A stretch of DNA of 64,000 nucleotides from Aspidapion aeneum (GCA_963576565.1 OY755038.1:208691854-208755853); one strand, 5' to 3'. Counted from the stretch's first letter, positions 11,701 through 21,179 are shown. Notes: generated by a model from the sequence alone, not told the origin. Numbers and translations are program-made.

Positions 11701-14226
11701 CTAGAAGGTGCTTTATCACTTCAAAAAGATCTCATAGCGTTGCTTAAATTGGGAAAATTTGAATTAAGAAAATGGGCATCAAATAATCCGAAACTTCTTT
11801 CACATTTGTCGCCCGCTGATTGTCAGATCCCTGTTACCTTTGAAGACGATTCTTCAACATCGATTAAGGTGTTGGGCCTTCAGTGGCACCCTTCTACAGA
11901 TACTTTTACCTATTCTTGTACCCCTTGTGAAAAACCTTGCACCAAAAGGAATATTTTATCGGCTATCGCTAAAATTTGGGATCCTATAGGTTTCTTATCG
12001 CCTGTTTCATTTTTAGCCAAAGTGATTATGCAAAAACTTTGGTTATGCAAAACTGATTGGGATGAAATACCCCCCGATCCAATCAAAACTCTTTGGAATC
12101 AATTCAATAATCAATTAACCACTCTTTCGAATCTTTGTATACCTAGACATATTTTTTCGAATAATATTCAACGATGTCAATTGCTAGGTTTCTGCGATGC
12201 GTCCGAGCTAGGATACGCTTCTTGCGTATACGTTCGCGTCGAATTACCAAATAAAATTATCAAAACTGCTCTAGTCATGGGCAAGTCAAGGGTTGCTCCC
12301 TTACACACTATTTCAATCCCACGTTTGGAACTACTTGGAGCTACTCTATTAGCTGATTTACTCGAACTAGTTATTCGCACCTATTCATCATTACTCGTAA
12401 TCGATGAAATTCTTGCGTTCTCGGACTCACAGGTCACGCTTCATTGGGTCACATCTTCACCTCACAAGTGGAAGACCTTTGTAGCAAACCGCGTAAGTCG
12501 TATTCAAGAAACAATCCCCGAAGTCCCATGGTATCACATTACTTCACTCGAGAACCCTGCCGACTGCGCTAGCAGAGGGTTGTCGCCCAATAACTTAATA
12601 AATCACCCTCTTTGGTTTCACGGCCCTCCATGGATTACCTTGCCCACTACGGAGTGGCAAATTCAAAGGTTTATAAATGAACGTTCTTTGGGAGTTCCAG
12701 ACGAGGTTCTCAAAGAAGAAAAACCGGAAAATTCAGTGGTGCTGACGGCAGAAATTCAAAATCAAAACTTTTTTGATAGATTAATCGATAAAATATCCAA
12801 TTTAAATACCATTCAAAAAATCATTTGTCATTTTCTAAGACTTATTCACAATCGAAAAACCTCAGTTGACCCTTTATCCGGCGTTTTTTCCGCTTTTGAA
12901 CTACACAAGGCTCTACTTGTTTTAGTTAAAAGGGTCCAAGAAGAGTGTTTTTCGGATATCATTCAAAAAATTCAAAATACTCAGCTATTACCTAAGCCGT
13001 TTCGTAAACTCGCGCCCTTTTTGGACGAATTGGGTTTCCTTAGAGTGGGCGGACGCTTACGGCATTCTCAACTCTCCTTTGAGGCAAAACATCCCTTATT
13101 ATTGCCGAAATCTCATAGATTAACCCAATTGATCATTATTCAAACTCATAACGAAAATTTACATCCCGGAATAAACACAGTCCAATACTTAATTCGTCAA
13201 AAGTTTTGGATTATGTCATCACGTCGAGCTATTCAGAGGGTTTTATTGAAATGTATTCCCTGCTTTCGCTTAAAACCAAAACCGTATACTCCGTACATGT
13301 CGGATTTACCTTCTTTTAGAACGTCACAATTAAAATGTTTTTCACACGTTTGCTTAGACTATGCAGGCCCAATCAAAACCTTTGTAGGTCAGAGACGTCG
13401 TGGAGCACAAGTTGGTAAATCATATATCGCAGTCTTTGTCGATACTTCTGTCAAGGCAATCCATATCGAGCTTGTTTCGGATTTAACCACAGAGGCGTGC
13501 ATCGCTGCTTTACGACGCTTTGTCGCTAGACGTGGCACTTGTGTCCGAATCACAAGTGATAGAGGCTCAAACTTTGTTGGGGCTATTAAGGAGCTCCATA
13601 ATCTTTCGAAATTAGCTTCTGAGAGCTTAAAAATCAAATGGTGTCTTAATAGTCCGGGAGCCCCCCACCTAAATGGTCTAGCAGAAGCAGGAGTCAAATC
13701 TATAAAAACACATTTGTATCGGGTCATCGGTGACCAGATACTAACCTTCGAAGAGCTCTATACTCTCCTCGCCCAAATAGAGGCATTACTCAATTCTCGA
13801 CCCCTTTGTGAGCAAAGCTCTGACCCAAACGATCTTACGTCTTTGACTCCGGGTCATTTCCTCACAATGGAACCCCTTAATTCGTGTCCTGATCCTGACC
13901 TTTCTACCCTTAAAGTTAATACCCTTAAGCGTTGGCAACTTATCCAACGAATTCATGCCGATTTCTGGAAGCGTTGGAAACTCGAGTACTTAAATACTTT
14001 ACAACAGCGTTCTAAGTGGTCGGACCTTTCGGTTGAAATCAAGCTAGATACGCTTGTATTAATTAAGGATGAAACTAGGCCGCCATTACACTGGTTGCTG
14101 GGTAGAATAGTATCTGTACATCCTGGTCGGGATAATCACATTCGAGTTGCTACTGTTAAAACACCACACGGACTTTTCACTCGGCCCGTGGTCAAGTTGT
14201 GCCCACTACCTTTAGATGCGCACTAA
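8800..14226 (+). CDS. BEL/Pao Gag-Pol polyprotein
   Basis: One uninterrupted 1808-residue frame from an ATG. In order: a Gag-like N-terminal domain (about residues 100-280); a Gln/Asn/Ser-rich linker flanking Cys/His zinc knuckles (about 365-425, e.g. CINCLRSNHQVIDC); aspartic protease with DSGS (near 547); reverse transcriptase with the FMDD catalytic block (near 957); RNase H (FCDASELGYAS near 1130); integrase zinc-binding HHCC region (near 1450-1500); integrase catalytic D, D, E (LDYAGP near 1520, TSDRGSNF near 1586, NGLAEAGVKS near 1628); and the C-terminal DUF5641-like domain. This order (PR-RT-RH-IN) and length fit full BEL/Pao elements. No envelope-like frame follows. No stop or missing catalytic residue was seen. 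Confidence 0.95.
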   Translation: MSLKKLENQRKVSISRITETYNLGTKAKSDSSSLPIFKAFYESLDDHYEQFKNIHNDIIGLLKDDDDDEFEVQDKIRKDTDLFYHQAKVLFSSLCSDSVHSNFTPATSHYSRSDDLGPLKVPCFNGNVKKWPTFYDVYSCLVHENSNYSDIRKFQHLLTFLEGEPLNILSSIKLTASNYAIAWKVLTDRYQNKRLLASTYWNSIYYANSLKGNQSAKDLRVLVDTFSENVAALENLEFPVTSWCFCLFSILLSKIDQTTRTAFELKYSTTEIPTYQNLIQFLINQCRALETVQLSPQNTQMQPSTSKQQKPNYSNSSNHKYNSYSNNQYKSSPPSNFLAHTHSQVSNKQSNTQFRQNQQPYKCKLCNNSFHPLSQCGVFISKSPSDRFTYVKQQSLCINCLRSNHQVIDCSSTYNCRVCRHRHHSLIHLSQTTDSIRQNSSQSFVNSSQNSNQNSNLNQSFNSNQVAVPSTGTNLSYQNSNSSLSQQNPSFVQPSSNSIQINSNPNTSTNQYSSLSTLTPRTTVLLATIKLEVLDSRGNYQPVRALLDSGSQANLISEACLNRLGLPRNKISIPVLGLNQSSSATNGISTCTIRALGQQEPTFSIQVFVLPKLCSNMPSIQVDSSNWSHISNLKLADNQFYNPGPIDLLLGAQLYTEIVQSGRIPGPHGLPSAFETVFGWVLMGQTQSINISPQVNSYFTSCEQSLDFNIRRFWELESIKSKTFLSPEEKRCEEIFQKTTTRDISGRFTVNLPFRHIDPPDLGDTYSVAYRQFLSLESRLIKNSNFYSMYSDFMREYLKNGHMSLISRSEPRPQLCSYLPHHGVLRLDKSTTKLRVVFNPSIKGSKGLSMNETLLIGPKLQADISEILLKFRFYSIVFLTDIKQHFLHIQINPIHRDYQRLLWRFDPNEPLQEYRLNTVTFGVSSSPYLAIRTLRELAILEAKNYPEASQVLLNNIFMDDICCGANSLEGALSLQKDLIALLKLGKFELRKWASNNPKLLSHLSPADCQIPVTFEDDSSTSIKVLGLQWHPSTDTFTYSCTPCEKPCTKRNILSAIAKIWDPIGFLSPVSFLAKVIMQKLWLCKTDWDEIPPDPIKTLWNQFNNQLTTLSNLCIPRHIFSNNIQRCQLLGFCDASELGYASCVYVRVELPNKIIKTALVMGKSRVAPLHTISIPRLELLGATLLADLLELVIRTYSSLLVIDEILAFSDSQVTLHWVTSSPHKWKTFVANRVSRIQETIPEVPWYHITSLENPADCASRGLSPNNLINHPLWFHGPPWITLPTTEWQIQRFINERSLGVPDEVLKEEKPENSVVLTAEIQNQNFFDRLIDKISNLNTIQKIICHFLRLIHNRKTSVDPLSGVFSAFELHKALLVLVKRVQEECFSDIIQKIQNTQLLPKPFRKLAPFLDELGFLRVGGRLRHSQLSFEAKHPLLLPKSHRLTQLIIIQTHNENLHPGINTVQYLIRQKFWIMSSRRAIQRVLLKCIPCFRLKPKPYTPYMSDLPSFRTSQLKCFSHVCLDYAGPIKTFVGQRRRGAQVGKSYIAVFVDTSVKAIHIELVSDLTTEACIAALRRFVARRGTCVRITSDRGSNFVGAIKELHNLSKLASESLKIKWCLNSPGAPHLNGLAEAGVKSIKTHLYRVIGDQILTFEELYTLLAQIEALLNSRPLCEQSSDPNDLTSLTPGHFLTMEPLNSCPDPDLSTLKVNTLKRWQLIQRIHADFWKRWKLEYLNTLQQRSKWSDLSVEIKLDTLVLIKDETRPPLHWLLGRIVSVHPGRDNHIRVATVKTPHGLFTRPVVKLCPLPLDAH

Positions 14227-14425
14227 ACTCCCAAGCAACTTCTTTGTTTCGTGTGTCGTTATCTAGAATATATATATATACTTTTTTTTTCATTTTTTTT
14301 CTTTTTGATCTATAAACCTAAAACGGATTTTAATAAACTACCCTTTAAGGTTTTGAATTAACTTATATTTTTTTTTATATAGCCATTTGTTTATTCAATT
14401 AATCTCAATGTAAAACTTCGTTTTA

Positions 14426-14438
14426 AGTGGGCGGAAAA
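14426..14438 (+). other. Polypurine tract of BEL/Pao element
   Basis: AGTGGGCGGAAAA immediately before the 3' LTR; expected primer for plus-strand DNA synthesis. Confidence 0.6.
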
Positions 14439-14919
14439 TGTTCGTGCAACTTTAATTTTAAATTCAAATTTTGCGCCAAATTCCCGTATTCGGAAAACCC
14501 ACACAATTTCAATTTGATTGGCACAAGCAAAACGCCAGCGCCATCTACAAAAATGAATCTGCGCAAAAAGGCGTAACCAAAAAAAGATTCGTCTGTCGTA
14601 TTCTATCGAGATCACCACGCAGCATGGTGATAAATTCTATTAACCAAAAAATCCAATAACATTCTTAGAAAATAAAACTAAACCATTACACAAACAAGTG
14701 ATTCTAGTGTAGATCGCCTGCAACGACTGGGCCAGCGAGAGGAGCTCCTCTGGACGACGGAAACAGCTGAAAAGGTGAGTGCCAATCCTCTATATTGTCT
14801 TTGTGTGGCTCGGAAAAATTAATATTTTTACATCGTCCTTTTAAGGATTTTTGCACCCAGATTTTATAAAACGGCCAGCGCATACAGTCCCGCTGCTCTA
14901 CCAAACTCAAAACACAACA
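14439..14919 (+). repeat. 3' LTR of BEL/Pao element
   Basis: 481 bp, no difference seen from the 5' LTR; followed by the CCTAT duplication. Confidence 0.93.
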
Positions 14920-15318
14920 CCTATTTTTACTTTATAACAGTGTGTTCTTGTTATTTTAAGGCTAAAATTTGTAAGGTTATATCATTATCCCGCCAAATTT
15001 TGGTGGCTAACGACTGGCTCCACTTGACACCTGTTTCATAGTGATTAGCCGGCTGGCCAATAATTGCAGATTAATTTTTTTTAAGCGGTAGTTTAAAAAT
15101 TGATTTATTTGATCCTTGTTTCGTATTTCTTTTCGTTCATTTTAAATTGCATTTGATTTTTTTGATCGCCCACAGTAGTTGGCCATATGTCAATCACTAT
15201 AAATTTCGATGGCCAATCACTATGTTCTTTACAGTTTTTTTACATACAAAACCTAGTACTTGGGAGTTGTAGTCCAACAGTTTTTATTTTATTTTAGGGT
15301 TTCTTACCTGTGAAAAAT

Positions 15319-17205
15319 ATGCCAAAAGTTAATAAGAAAGGTGATAAATACAAGAAAAAGTTTACAGAAGAAGATATAACCAAAGCTTTCCAAGCTATTC
15401 AGAATGGCATGTCAGAAAGAAAAGCTGCGGAAACTTTTAATGTAAATAGATCAACACTACAATTTAGACGCAGTAAAAAGTTTAAAGATAAGACCACCTT
15501 TGGCCCCAGCCCTGTTTTGACTGATGCCGAAGAGAGTCAACTTGAGAAATGGATTCTTAGTTGTCACAAGAAAGGCTTTCCCCTGCGAGATGAAGACATC
15601 AAATTCTCAGTTAAGCGGTTCCTAGATGAAAATCCTAGACCAAATCCTTTTACATCAAATACTCCCGGAAAAGGATGGATGACAGCATTTCTAAAACGTC
15701 ATCCTAAAATTGGACTAAGAGCCGCGGAAGGTATTACGGCAGCATCTGCGGTAGTTTCAGAAGCAAATATTAAAAAGTGGTTTGCAGAAATCAAAGAATA
15801 CATAACAACAAAAGGGTTGGCCGACATTCTTCAAGATCCGTCTCGAATATTTAATGGCGATGAAACTTGCTTTTTGCTTTGTCCAAAAAATAAAAAAGTT
15901 TTTGCCCCAAAGGGCACCAAAAATGTATATGAAGTAGAACATGATCCCAAAAAGAACTTACCTGTCATGTTTACTTTTGGCGCTGATGGAACGGTGACCC
16001 CGCCCATGATTATATATGCACAAACCCGATTATCTGAAAAAATTACGCAGTCTGTTCCATCCAACTGGGGTCTAGCGTGTAGCGATAATGGCTGGATGAA
16101 GAATGAAATATTCTACGAGTATATTGGAAATGTTTTGTACCCCTTTCTAAAAGCCAAAGGTATTCGATTTCCTGTCATCATATTTGTTGATGGCCGCAGT
16201 ACCCATATAACATACCACCTTAGTGAGCTCTGCAGAAATCTAGGCATAATTTTAATAGCACTTTACCCCAATGCCACCAGGATCATGCAGCCTGCTGATG
16301 TAGCTGCTTTTAAGCCTTTAAAAAATGCCTGGAAATCGTCTGTACTTGAATTTAGGAGAAGCAATGCGGACACAATTGTAAGCAAGGAAAACTTTGGCAT
16401 CATACTACAAATTGCCATGGAAAAAGGATTAAAATCTGAAACCATAAAAAATGGATTTAGGGCTTGTGGCTTGTACCCTTACAATCCTCAGGCACGTGAC
16501 TATACGAAATGTACGGGAAAAAATCGACCAATGGAAAAGGATCTTGTGAATCTTAAAAGCGTAGAGGGATATTTAACAGAAAGTAAATTTAAAGCTATAG
16601 TTGGAGAGAAGTATAAACTTTTAATAGATTTAAAAAGTAAGAAAGATGAAAACGAACTAAAGACCAAAGAAGTAAACCAGACGGAAAACCATGAGCAAAA
16701 CGAAAATGAAACAAACATGGATCTGGAGGAGTGGACTTTAAACGAAACATCAATTATAGAAGTACCAGAAACACTACAAGGTAAAGCAGAAACCCTTGTG
16801 TATTCTGAAGAAACTAAGGACAAAAGGATCAAATTTGACTCTTCTATAAACCAAATGGAAGATAATGATATTTTTGGTGAAGTAGAGCGAATTCCCGTTA
16901 TTACAGAGGATGGAGTTAACATCACTTTTATTGAACAGCCAGTGGTTGCCACCAATAACTATATTACAGAACGCAAAGATAAGCAAACTGAAGATATCAA
17001 TAAGAGTCCAAACGTGTTAACCGAAAACAATGTCACATCTTTTGATTCATTTAAGAATAGTTTGGCTGGCACAGATACTGCAAAAGGCATAGAAAATTAC
17101 TTTACATATCCTAAAACACCGGAACGAAAAGGTAAAAAATCCGTTAAACTTCCATTTGTCCTCAGCTCCGTCAGCCAGAAAAAAGATAGATTTAGAAAAA
17201 ATTGA
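15319..17205 (+). CDS. pogo-like transposase (psq HTH, CENP-B HTH, DDE_1)
   Basis: The ATG at 15319 is chosen because the open frame upstream starts only at a GTG. A TTTTATTTTAG just before (ending 15297) could be a splice acceptor. Residues ~10-55 form a pipsqueak-type HTH (ERKAAETFNVNRSTLQFR), ~65-130 a CENP-B-type HTH, and ~170-400 the DDE nuclease with Asp at 181 (FNGDET), 291 (FVDGRSTH) and 327 (MQPADVAAF), giving 35 residues between the last two. The family cuts and pastes DNA into TA, matching the TA found here. The C-terminal part is acidic and Lys/Glu rich. The frame stops at 17205, but homologous-looking coding sequence continues in other frames, so the protein is probably shortened. 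It resembles jerky/tigger-type host genes, but the flanking terminal repeats show it is a transposon. Confidence 0.88.
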   Translation: MPKVNKKGDKYKKKFTEEDITKAFQAIQNGMSERKAAETFNVNRSTLQFRRSKKFKDKTTFGPSPVLTDAEESQLEKWILSCHKKGFPLRDEDIKFSVKRFLDENPRPNPFTSNTPGKGWMTAFLKRHPKIGLRAAEGITAASAVVSEANIKKWFAEIKEYITTKGLADILQDPSRIFNGDETCFLLCPKNKKVFAPKGTKNVYEVEHDPKKNLPVMFTFGADGTVTPPMIIYAQTRLSEKITQSVPSNWGLACSDNGWMKNEIFYEYIGNVLYPFLKAKGIRFPVIIFVDGRSTHITYHLSELCRNLGIILIALYPNATRIMQPADVAAFKPLKNAWKSSVLEFRRSNADTIVSKENFGIILQIAMEKGLKSETIKNGFRACGLYPYNPQARDYTKCTGKNRPMEKDLVNLKSVEGYLTESKFKAIVGEKYKLLIDLKSKKDENELKTKEVNQTENHEQNENETNMDLEEWTLNETSIIEVPETLQGKAETLVYSEETKDKRIKFDSSINQMEDNDIFGEVERIPVITEDGVNITFIEQPVVATNNYITERKDKQTEDINKSPNVLTENNVTSFDSFKNSLAGTDTAKGIENYFTYPKTPERKGKKSVKLPFVLSSVSQKKDRFRKN

Positions 17206-17905
17206 AAACAAACGAAAACAGGAGCTTTTAAAGGAACAAAGAAAAAATGAAAGAATGGTCAAAAAACAAGAGAAGGAAAAGGAGCTGAAGAAAAAAAATG
17301 TAAGACAAAAGTAAGAAAAGCCCAAGGTAACTCAGAACCTGCAACCGAGAATTCTAAACTACCCTTCTTTCCTACTCCGGTTACTCAAGAATTTGAAGAT
17401 CTAGATAATATTCCGCTTAGTCAAGTTAAAGAATTATTATTGGAAAAAACCTCAAACGAAAAACTCATTTTGTCATCCCCTCAAGCGACTAAAAAAGCCA
17501 ATCAAATAGACGCTTACCCTTTTATACAAGAATTTAAGACCGACAAAGAAGATGAAAAAGAAGAAATTTTACCACCAAGTTGCCTAAACAAAATAGGTTT
17601 TGCTAAACGGAATTTGTTTTTACAAGATAAAGATGAAACTATAATAAAGAAAACTGAAGAAAAGGGAAAAAATGAGAAGCTAAACATTATTTCTGATATT
17701 TTAGTAGTCTCGTCAGCAGAAAAAGAACATATTTTTTCAAAAAATGAAGAAAAATTATCTGGTTTGTGTTTTAAATGTAGCTCTAAAAATTGGTCTAAAA
17801 TGTGCAACGTGTACAAGAACATACCATGTGGAATGTGCGAAAAAGTTGCAAGATCATGGGAACTCTTTTTGTGTCGTGTTTGTACATGGAAAAAATGTTA
17901 ATTTT
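17190..17905 (+). pseudogene. Broken C-terminal tail of the transposase with PHD-finger remnant
   Basis: After a frameshift near 17190 the sequence encodes a Lys/Glu-rich coiled-coil-like stretch (KIENKRKQELLKEQRK). An open frame in the original phase returns at 17440-17901. Near 17765-17880 the pieces of a PHD-like zinc finger are spread over two frames: CFKC in one, KCATCTRTYHVEC in the next, and FLCRVC back in the first. At least two compensating frameshifts, or an unrecognised intron upstream, are needed. The PHD reading is an inference from Cys/His spacing. Confidence 0.55.
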
Positions 17906-18315
17906 TTTAAGAAGCTTGTTAGAAATGTTTTTAAAACCATGTTTAATTGTTTTTATTACTCTATTATTATCATTATCATTTAGTTTATAATAAATCAGTT
18001 CTACTTATTGCAGATAAGCTTTAGTATACCTTTTTTCTATCCCATTAAAATAGGCGGCCAATAACTATCATTTGTAACCTGACAATAACTGTAGCTCTAT
18101 GGCCAATAACTATCGAAAAATACAATTTTGCAAAAATATGATAAAATAGTGGTGAACTTTATTTATTTGATGCATGTACATTAACAGCCTCTTAGTAGAC
18201 AGTCTTATCAACAACTAGACCTACAAATATTCTTACAAAAAGTTAAAATACTATTTTTTATGATTTTTATTTAAAGGCATATTTCTTAAGTGGCCAATCA
18301 CTCTAGCCTTTACCC

Positions 18316-18532
18316 TACCAAATATATGGAAACCACTCCTTAAGGAAAACAGGCGTCTTAGGATTAAAAAAGGGGGCGGGCCGTCACACCTGACTGCACA
18401 CCAAGTAGTATAAGTAGTAGCCTAGAGACTAGATTGTTTAGTTCACACTTGATAACGGTTAGAGATACTTACTAACCGAAACGTCGTGTTTTAAAATAAA
18501 TAAAGACAATGGAAGTCCGAAATTTTATTTCT
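18316..18532 (+). repeat. 3' end of Penelope right arm
   Basis: Continues the right arm after the pogo-like insertion. It matches the reverse complement of about 4362-4580 closely and ends just before the AATAATGTCTTT direct repeat. Confidence 0.85.
18448..18488 (+). ncRNA. Hammerhead-like motif of Penelope terminal repeat (right arm)
   Basis: TTGATAA, spacer base, stem GGTTAG/CTAACC, GAAAC, GTCG: the same degenerate motif as at 4408-4449. Confidence 0.5.
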
Positions 18533-18544
18533 AATAATGTCTTT
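18533..18544. repeat. Target site duplication of Penelope composite, right
   Basis: AATAATGTCTTT, the exact partner of 4321-4332. Confidence 0.85.
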
Positions 18545-19220
18545 GTTACAACGAAAAAAGATGACCCATATCGCTAGGTATTTATGAACAATTTATATAA
18601 ATATTAACAACTATTGCATTCACGGGAAAAGTAAGTTAAACCTTCAACCAAAATGTAGACTTTTAAACCTAGGATTGTAGGACTTAGCACTTAGCACCCT
18701 TTAGTAAATACTGGTGTTAGAGTTTTACAGCGTTTTGTGAAAAACTTTACAAACCGATTTTTACCATTTATACATATTCTGGTTTCTTTGGGAGATTCCT
18801 AAAAGACAGGAGAAATCAAAAAAAATCGGAAATATTTTAATAGTATGAAATTTATTTTATAAAACTTATAAATATATAAAAATTTTTGAGAGTGTAATTC
18901 TAACCGTACAGTTAGAGAACCCCTTTAAAGAAGTTTCGTTATTTAAAATACGTTCCCATGCATGGACAAGAAGTAGATCAAAGGCTGTTCTAACTTCTTG
19001 AAACTTCTTTGGATTAGGTACTTAGCTAAAGAAAGAAGAGCGAACTGGACGATGTTTTCTTGGCATAGAAACTTGCTAACCTGGAGAAATTTTTATAAGG
19101 GCAAGTCTACACTGGACGCAATAATTTCATCATAAAGCATCAATAAACAATAACTAGAAATTAATTCCCGGTATGCATGTGTTTGTATTCGTGTTCATAC
19201 GAGCATGCGGTGGATACGTG
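18545..19220. other. No gene seen
   Basis: AT-rich. The block near 18655-18740 is the inverted partner of 3640-3710. Confidence 0.4.
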
Positions 19221-19461
19221 GGCTAGAGACCCTGTATGTATGTCATATTTTAAAGAAATAGATCAAAGTCAAATTTATTTGATTCAAAATTAAAGGAGGA
19301 AAATATCGGTCCTCTGTACTCTAGCCTTGTTTAGAGAGAGACGCACCTTCCGTCCTTGTTAATTCATACGCGTCGAAATATAAAAATAAATGTAAATGTG
19401 AGTTTGAGTGACATTGATGGGTCTATTTCTTTAAAACTTGTCATAAATACAGGGTCTCTAG
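19221..19461. mobile_element. MITE with TAGAGACCCTGTATG termini, copy 1
   Basis: About 45-bp inverted termini: TAGAGACCCTGTATGTATGT with ATTTTAAAGAAATAG on the left; the mirror image ends at CAGGGTCTCTA on the right. The termini resemble those of the elements at 31940-34025 and 60335-60388, which have TAGAGTCCCTGTATGT. No clear 8-bp duplication is left here. Confidence 0.65.
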
Positions 19462-19502
19462 CATAGGCCGGCTGCTGCCGTCCTTAACTGAACTCAAATT
19501 CA

Positions 19503-19770
19503 GTGCACCGTAGATGTTATGTCGCATTCTCTTTACGAAATATAAAAAGAGAGGACGACACGTCCCTTTACTAATCTGGGCCTTACTTCGGTTAGTGTTC
19601 TTGTGAATCCGTTGAAGCGATCGATGCCGCCCGTGCCCCTTGAGGCCCCCCGCGTCTGCGGTTACCGTTGGCTGTTAGAGGTAGCTCATGTGCACCTTAA
19701 ATTAGTGCACCGAGACAACTTGGCGTTATCGGTCGGGCCCTGTTGTTTTGATTTCGACGACTTCGTAGTT
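19503..19770 (+). repeat. Dispersed repeat E, copy 1
   Basis: About 268 bp starting TGCACCGTAGATGTTATGTC and ending CGTAGTT, more GC-rich than its surroundings. Copies occur inverted at 34885-35130 and 60650-60885. I do not recognise the class. Confidence 0.65.
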
Positions 19771-19869
19771 AAAAGAATGGCAGAAGTTCTTAATTCTGAT
19801 AGCATTAGCACACTAGAAGCAGTGGTTCCGATGCCTATGAGAACTGCAGAGTTTCTCTACCCTAAATAG

Positions 19870-20070
19870 AATTAAAACTTTTCTTGAATGTATGGCATAT
19901 TAAAGAGACGCGACAAACCCATCAACGCCACTCAAACTCACATTTAGAGGACTAATATTTTCCTTCTTTGATTTTGACTTAAATAAATTCGACTTTGATA
20001 AGTTGATCGCGTCTCTCTTTTTCCTTGAAATATGTCATACATACAGGATATGTCATACATACAGGGTCTC
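19870..20070. mobile_element. MITE with CAGGGTCTCTA terminus, copy 2 (decayed)
   Basis: Internal sequence (CCCATCAACGCCACTCAAAC) matches the reverse complement of copy 1, and the right end is the same. An internal inverted repeat pairs GTATGGCATATTAAAGAGAC (about 19890) with its mirror near 20005-20040. The terminal ACATACAGG block is duplicated at the right end. Confidence 0.55.
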
Positions 20071-20384
20071 TAGGTTATTTCTAGATGTCTTAGTTTGGTA
20101 AAAAATTAATACATGGAGACTTAGCTTAATATTTCGTTGTAAGATTGCCAAAAAATCTCCGGTTTATTCAAAATTATTATTAAAATTTAACCCAATTCTA
20201 CGTGAGGATTTTTAAGGTAGACGTTGTAATACACAGCAAGTTTTTCCGAAGAGAATCTCGTTTCGTTCCAAATGGACCATTCTTTCAATTTAATAGCCCA
20301 TGCAAAAATGACCTAAAAAAATCAGCTGATTCCTCCAGGATTTTGGGGTGTATTTTTTTTGTTCACTCAGGGCTATCAAAATGG

Positions 20385-20960
20385 ACGGGCCACGATCCTC
20401 CACTTTGTTGACGTCACATCCGGGGCTGATTTTTTTTTTGATGGTCACGTTACGACACAGCTGATTGTCTTTAAAATTTTGAAGTTGGAATGACGGTTCA
20501 TGGATATTTGATTTTTTGTTAAATAAAGCCGTTTTTGAGATTGTTTTTACTTTATTCTGGCAGAACAATTTTTTTTAAATGTATAGTAAGCCCTAATTTT
20601 TCAAAGCCGCTTCATTAGCTCACACAAAAATTAAGTTTAAAGCAGAAGCGAATGTGACAATCACATATGACAAAGTCAAATACATGTCAAATATAACAGT
20701 TGGCATGTGGTACATGGCGGGTAATTTGAATTCAAAATAAGGAATGCTAAATCTTGAAGATTTTAACCTTTCAATCATGTTGCTTCCTTACAAACCTTTG
20801 GTGGAATATCGGGATGGTGTCTGAGAATATTTCACTGAAATTTTGCGGAAATCTGTAGTGCCATTTTGAAAATATCATAAAAAAACGTCTGACCTCCCAT
20901 AAGACCCAATGTAAAATTCAGCCCCGGGAGAACAGCTATTTTTGTGTTGGCCTTGGTTCA
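20385..20960 (-). repeat. Second copy of the 31940-34025 element, without its insertion
   Basis: Reads as the reverse complement of 31985-32282 joined to 33714-34010, with many substitutions. It therefore shows what that element looked like before a non-LTR retrotransposon entered it. Its own termini are lost. Confidence 0.75.
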
Positions 20961-21179
20961 CTTTTAGTAGAAACCGACCAAACTTTTTTCCAATTGACTT
21001 GGCTTGAATTAAACTTTTCAAATGAATTGAAATAAAAAAACATTATTAGCCCTGTCATAATTGAAAATCACTTGAAAACCTAAAATAAATAGGTGCTGAA
21101 TGATTTTTACCCAACTGCAGCACGGCGAAAGGAAGGGTAATGTTTTTCGATTGTTGTATTTAAGTAAACATGTATGTTT

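Larger units (their letters stand above)
7745..14919 (+). mobile_element. Intact BEL/Pao LTR retrotransposon
   Basis: 7175 bp, with two 481-bp LTRs (TG...CA), a primer-binding-like site, a single long open frame, a polypurine tract and a CCTAT target duplication. Reading both LTRs side by side I found no difference, so the insertion is recent and the element may be active. It sits in the 5' untranslated part of the pogo-like transposon. Confidence 0.93.
7436..18315 (+). mobile_element. pogo-like DNA transposon with a BEL/Pao insertion
   Basis: It begins GGGTAAAG and ends CTTTACCC, with about 20 of 25 terminal bases matching in inverted orientation, flanked by TA. Its own length without the LTR element is about 3.7 kb. 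Several copies of a subterminal motif close to TGGCCAATCACTAT (or ...AATAACTAT) occur near both ends: around 7456-7475, 15040-15070, 15178-15225, 18055-18115 and 18290-18303. These could be transposase-binding sites. It encodes the transposase at 15319-17205. Confidence 0.85.
4333..18532. mobile_element. Penelope-like element, head-to-head inverted pair, with nested insertions
   Basis: The left arm (4333-6165) is on the minus strand. The right arm (6166-7435 plus 18316-18532) is on the plus strand. They meet head to head, each 5'-truncated, and the outer ends carry the same 12-bp direct repeat, so the pair is one insertion. Arms are near-identical where they overlap. Between the left direct repeat and the arm lie about 30 unmatched bases. 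Inverted partial tandem copies are a known outcome of Penelope retrotransposition. The right arm was later split by a pogo-like transposon at 7436-18315. Confidence 0.85.

Noticed and set aside
13389..13727. 112-residue minus-strand frame
   Set aside because: Shadow of the BEL/Pao integrase.
15310..15318. Start of the transposase at GTG
   Set aside because: Eukaryotic start is more likely the ATG at 15319; the GTG only extends the open frame.
16500..16955. 151-residue minus-strand frame
   Set aside because: Shadow of the pogo-like transposase, Ser/Phe-rich from reading Glu/Lys codons backwards.
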